NCBI GenBank assembly: GCA_007124475.1
Contig: SLFB01000018.1
Coordinates: forward strand, 1 to 16,533
Origin: Vibrio sp.
GTDB taxonomy: Bacteria; Pseudomonadota; Gammaproteobacteria; Enterobacterales; Vibrionaceae
Reading direction: 5' to 3'
Length of the DNA stretch: 16,533 nucleotides
This document shows positions 16,501 through 16,533 of this stretch, in pieces. Below the pieces are notes generated by a model. It had not been told where the DNA came from, made no database searches, and worked only from the letters and a program-made list of their open reading frames with translations. Each line of letters begins with the position of its first letter. Positions within the stretch are counted from its first letter, which is position 1. Position numbers and translations under genes: made by a program.

Positions 16501-16506
16501 AATCAG

Positions 16507-16519
16507 CTCCTGTAAGGAG
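16507..16519 (-). promoter_or_regulatory. rpoC ribosome binding site within a small hairpin
   Basis: On the minus strand CTCCT-TAC-AGGAG forms a 5-bp stem with a triloop; its 3' arm AGGAG (16511-16507) is the Shine-Dalgarno of rpoC, 6 bases before the GTG. This could link rpoC translation to ribosomes arriving from rpoB. The fold is short and its effect is unproven. Confidence 0.5.
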
Positions 16520-16533
16520 TTAAAAGGGCCCGC

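Overview
The window looks like chromosomal core sequence from a Vibrio or a close relative (Gammaproteobacteria, Vibrionaceae). The basis is high protein similarity, from memory, to the E. coli versions of Psd, GpmM, EnvC, HemE, NudC, Rsd and RpoC, and a gene neighbourhood (rpoC, rsd, nudC, hemE, then gpmI/envC and psd) that I recall from Vibrio chromosome I. No search was run, so the genus is an inference.

Layout. Positions 1-4344 hold three plus-strand genes: psd (phosphatidylserine decarboxylase), a DASS/SLC13-type anion:sodium symporter, and gpmI (cofactor-independent phosphoglycerate mutase). Positions 4345-4661 hold a dispersed ERIC-like repeat and a strong palindromic terminator. Then come a plus-strand DEAD-box RNA helicase (4662-5888) and envC (6020-7144). 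From 7226 to 11390 everything codes on the minus strand: a DHH/DHHA1 phosphoesterase, a TetR-type regulator, hemE and nudC. rsd (plus) is divergent from nudC and converges on the complete rpoC (minus, 12298-16500), with a shared bidirectional terminator between them. rpoB is expected just beyond the right edge. rsgA may lie beyond the left edge but is not visible.

How the genes work together. Most are housekeeping functions: membrane phospholipid synthesis (psd), glycolysis (gpmI), cell separation through amidase activation (envC), heme synthesis (hemE), NAD(H)/NAD-capped RNA hydrolysis (nudC), and transcription (rpoC, with rsd encoding a sigma-70-binding regulator). The accessory-looking parts are the DEAD-box helicase between gpmI and envC, and three copies of a ~120-bp ERIC-like palindromic repeat at transcription-unit edges (about 4371, 10182 and 11471).

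I see no phage, IS element, CRISPR array, tRNA or rRNA, and no obvious new multi-gene system. The signals most worth a second look are non-coding: the ERIC-like family with a compensatory base-pair change; an orphan plus-strand intrinsic terminator between hemE and nudC that suggests a small RNA; a 13-bp inverted repeat over the putative tetR promoter; and repeat ends that supply promoter-like hexamers to hemE and nudC.
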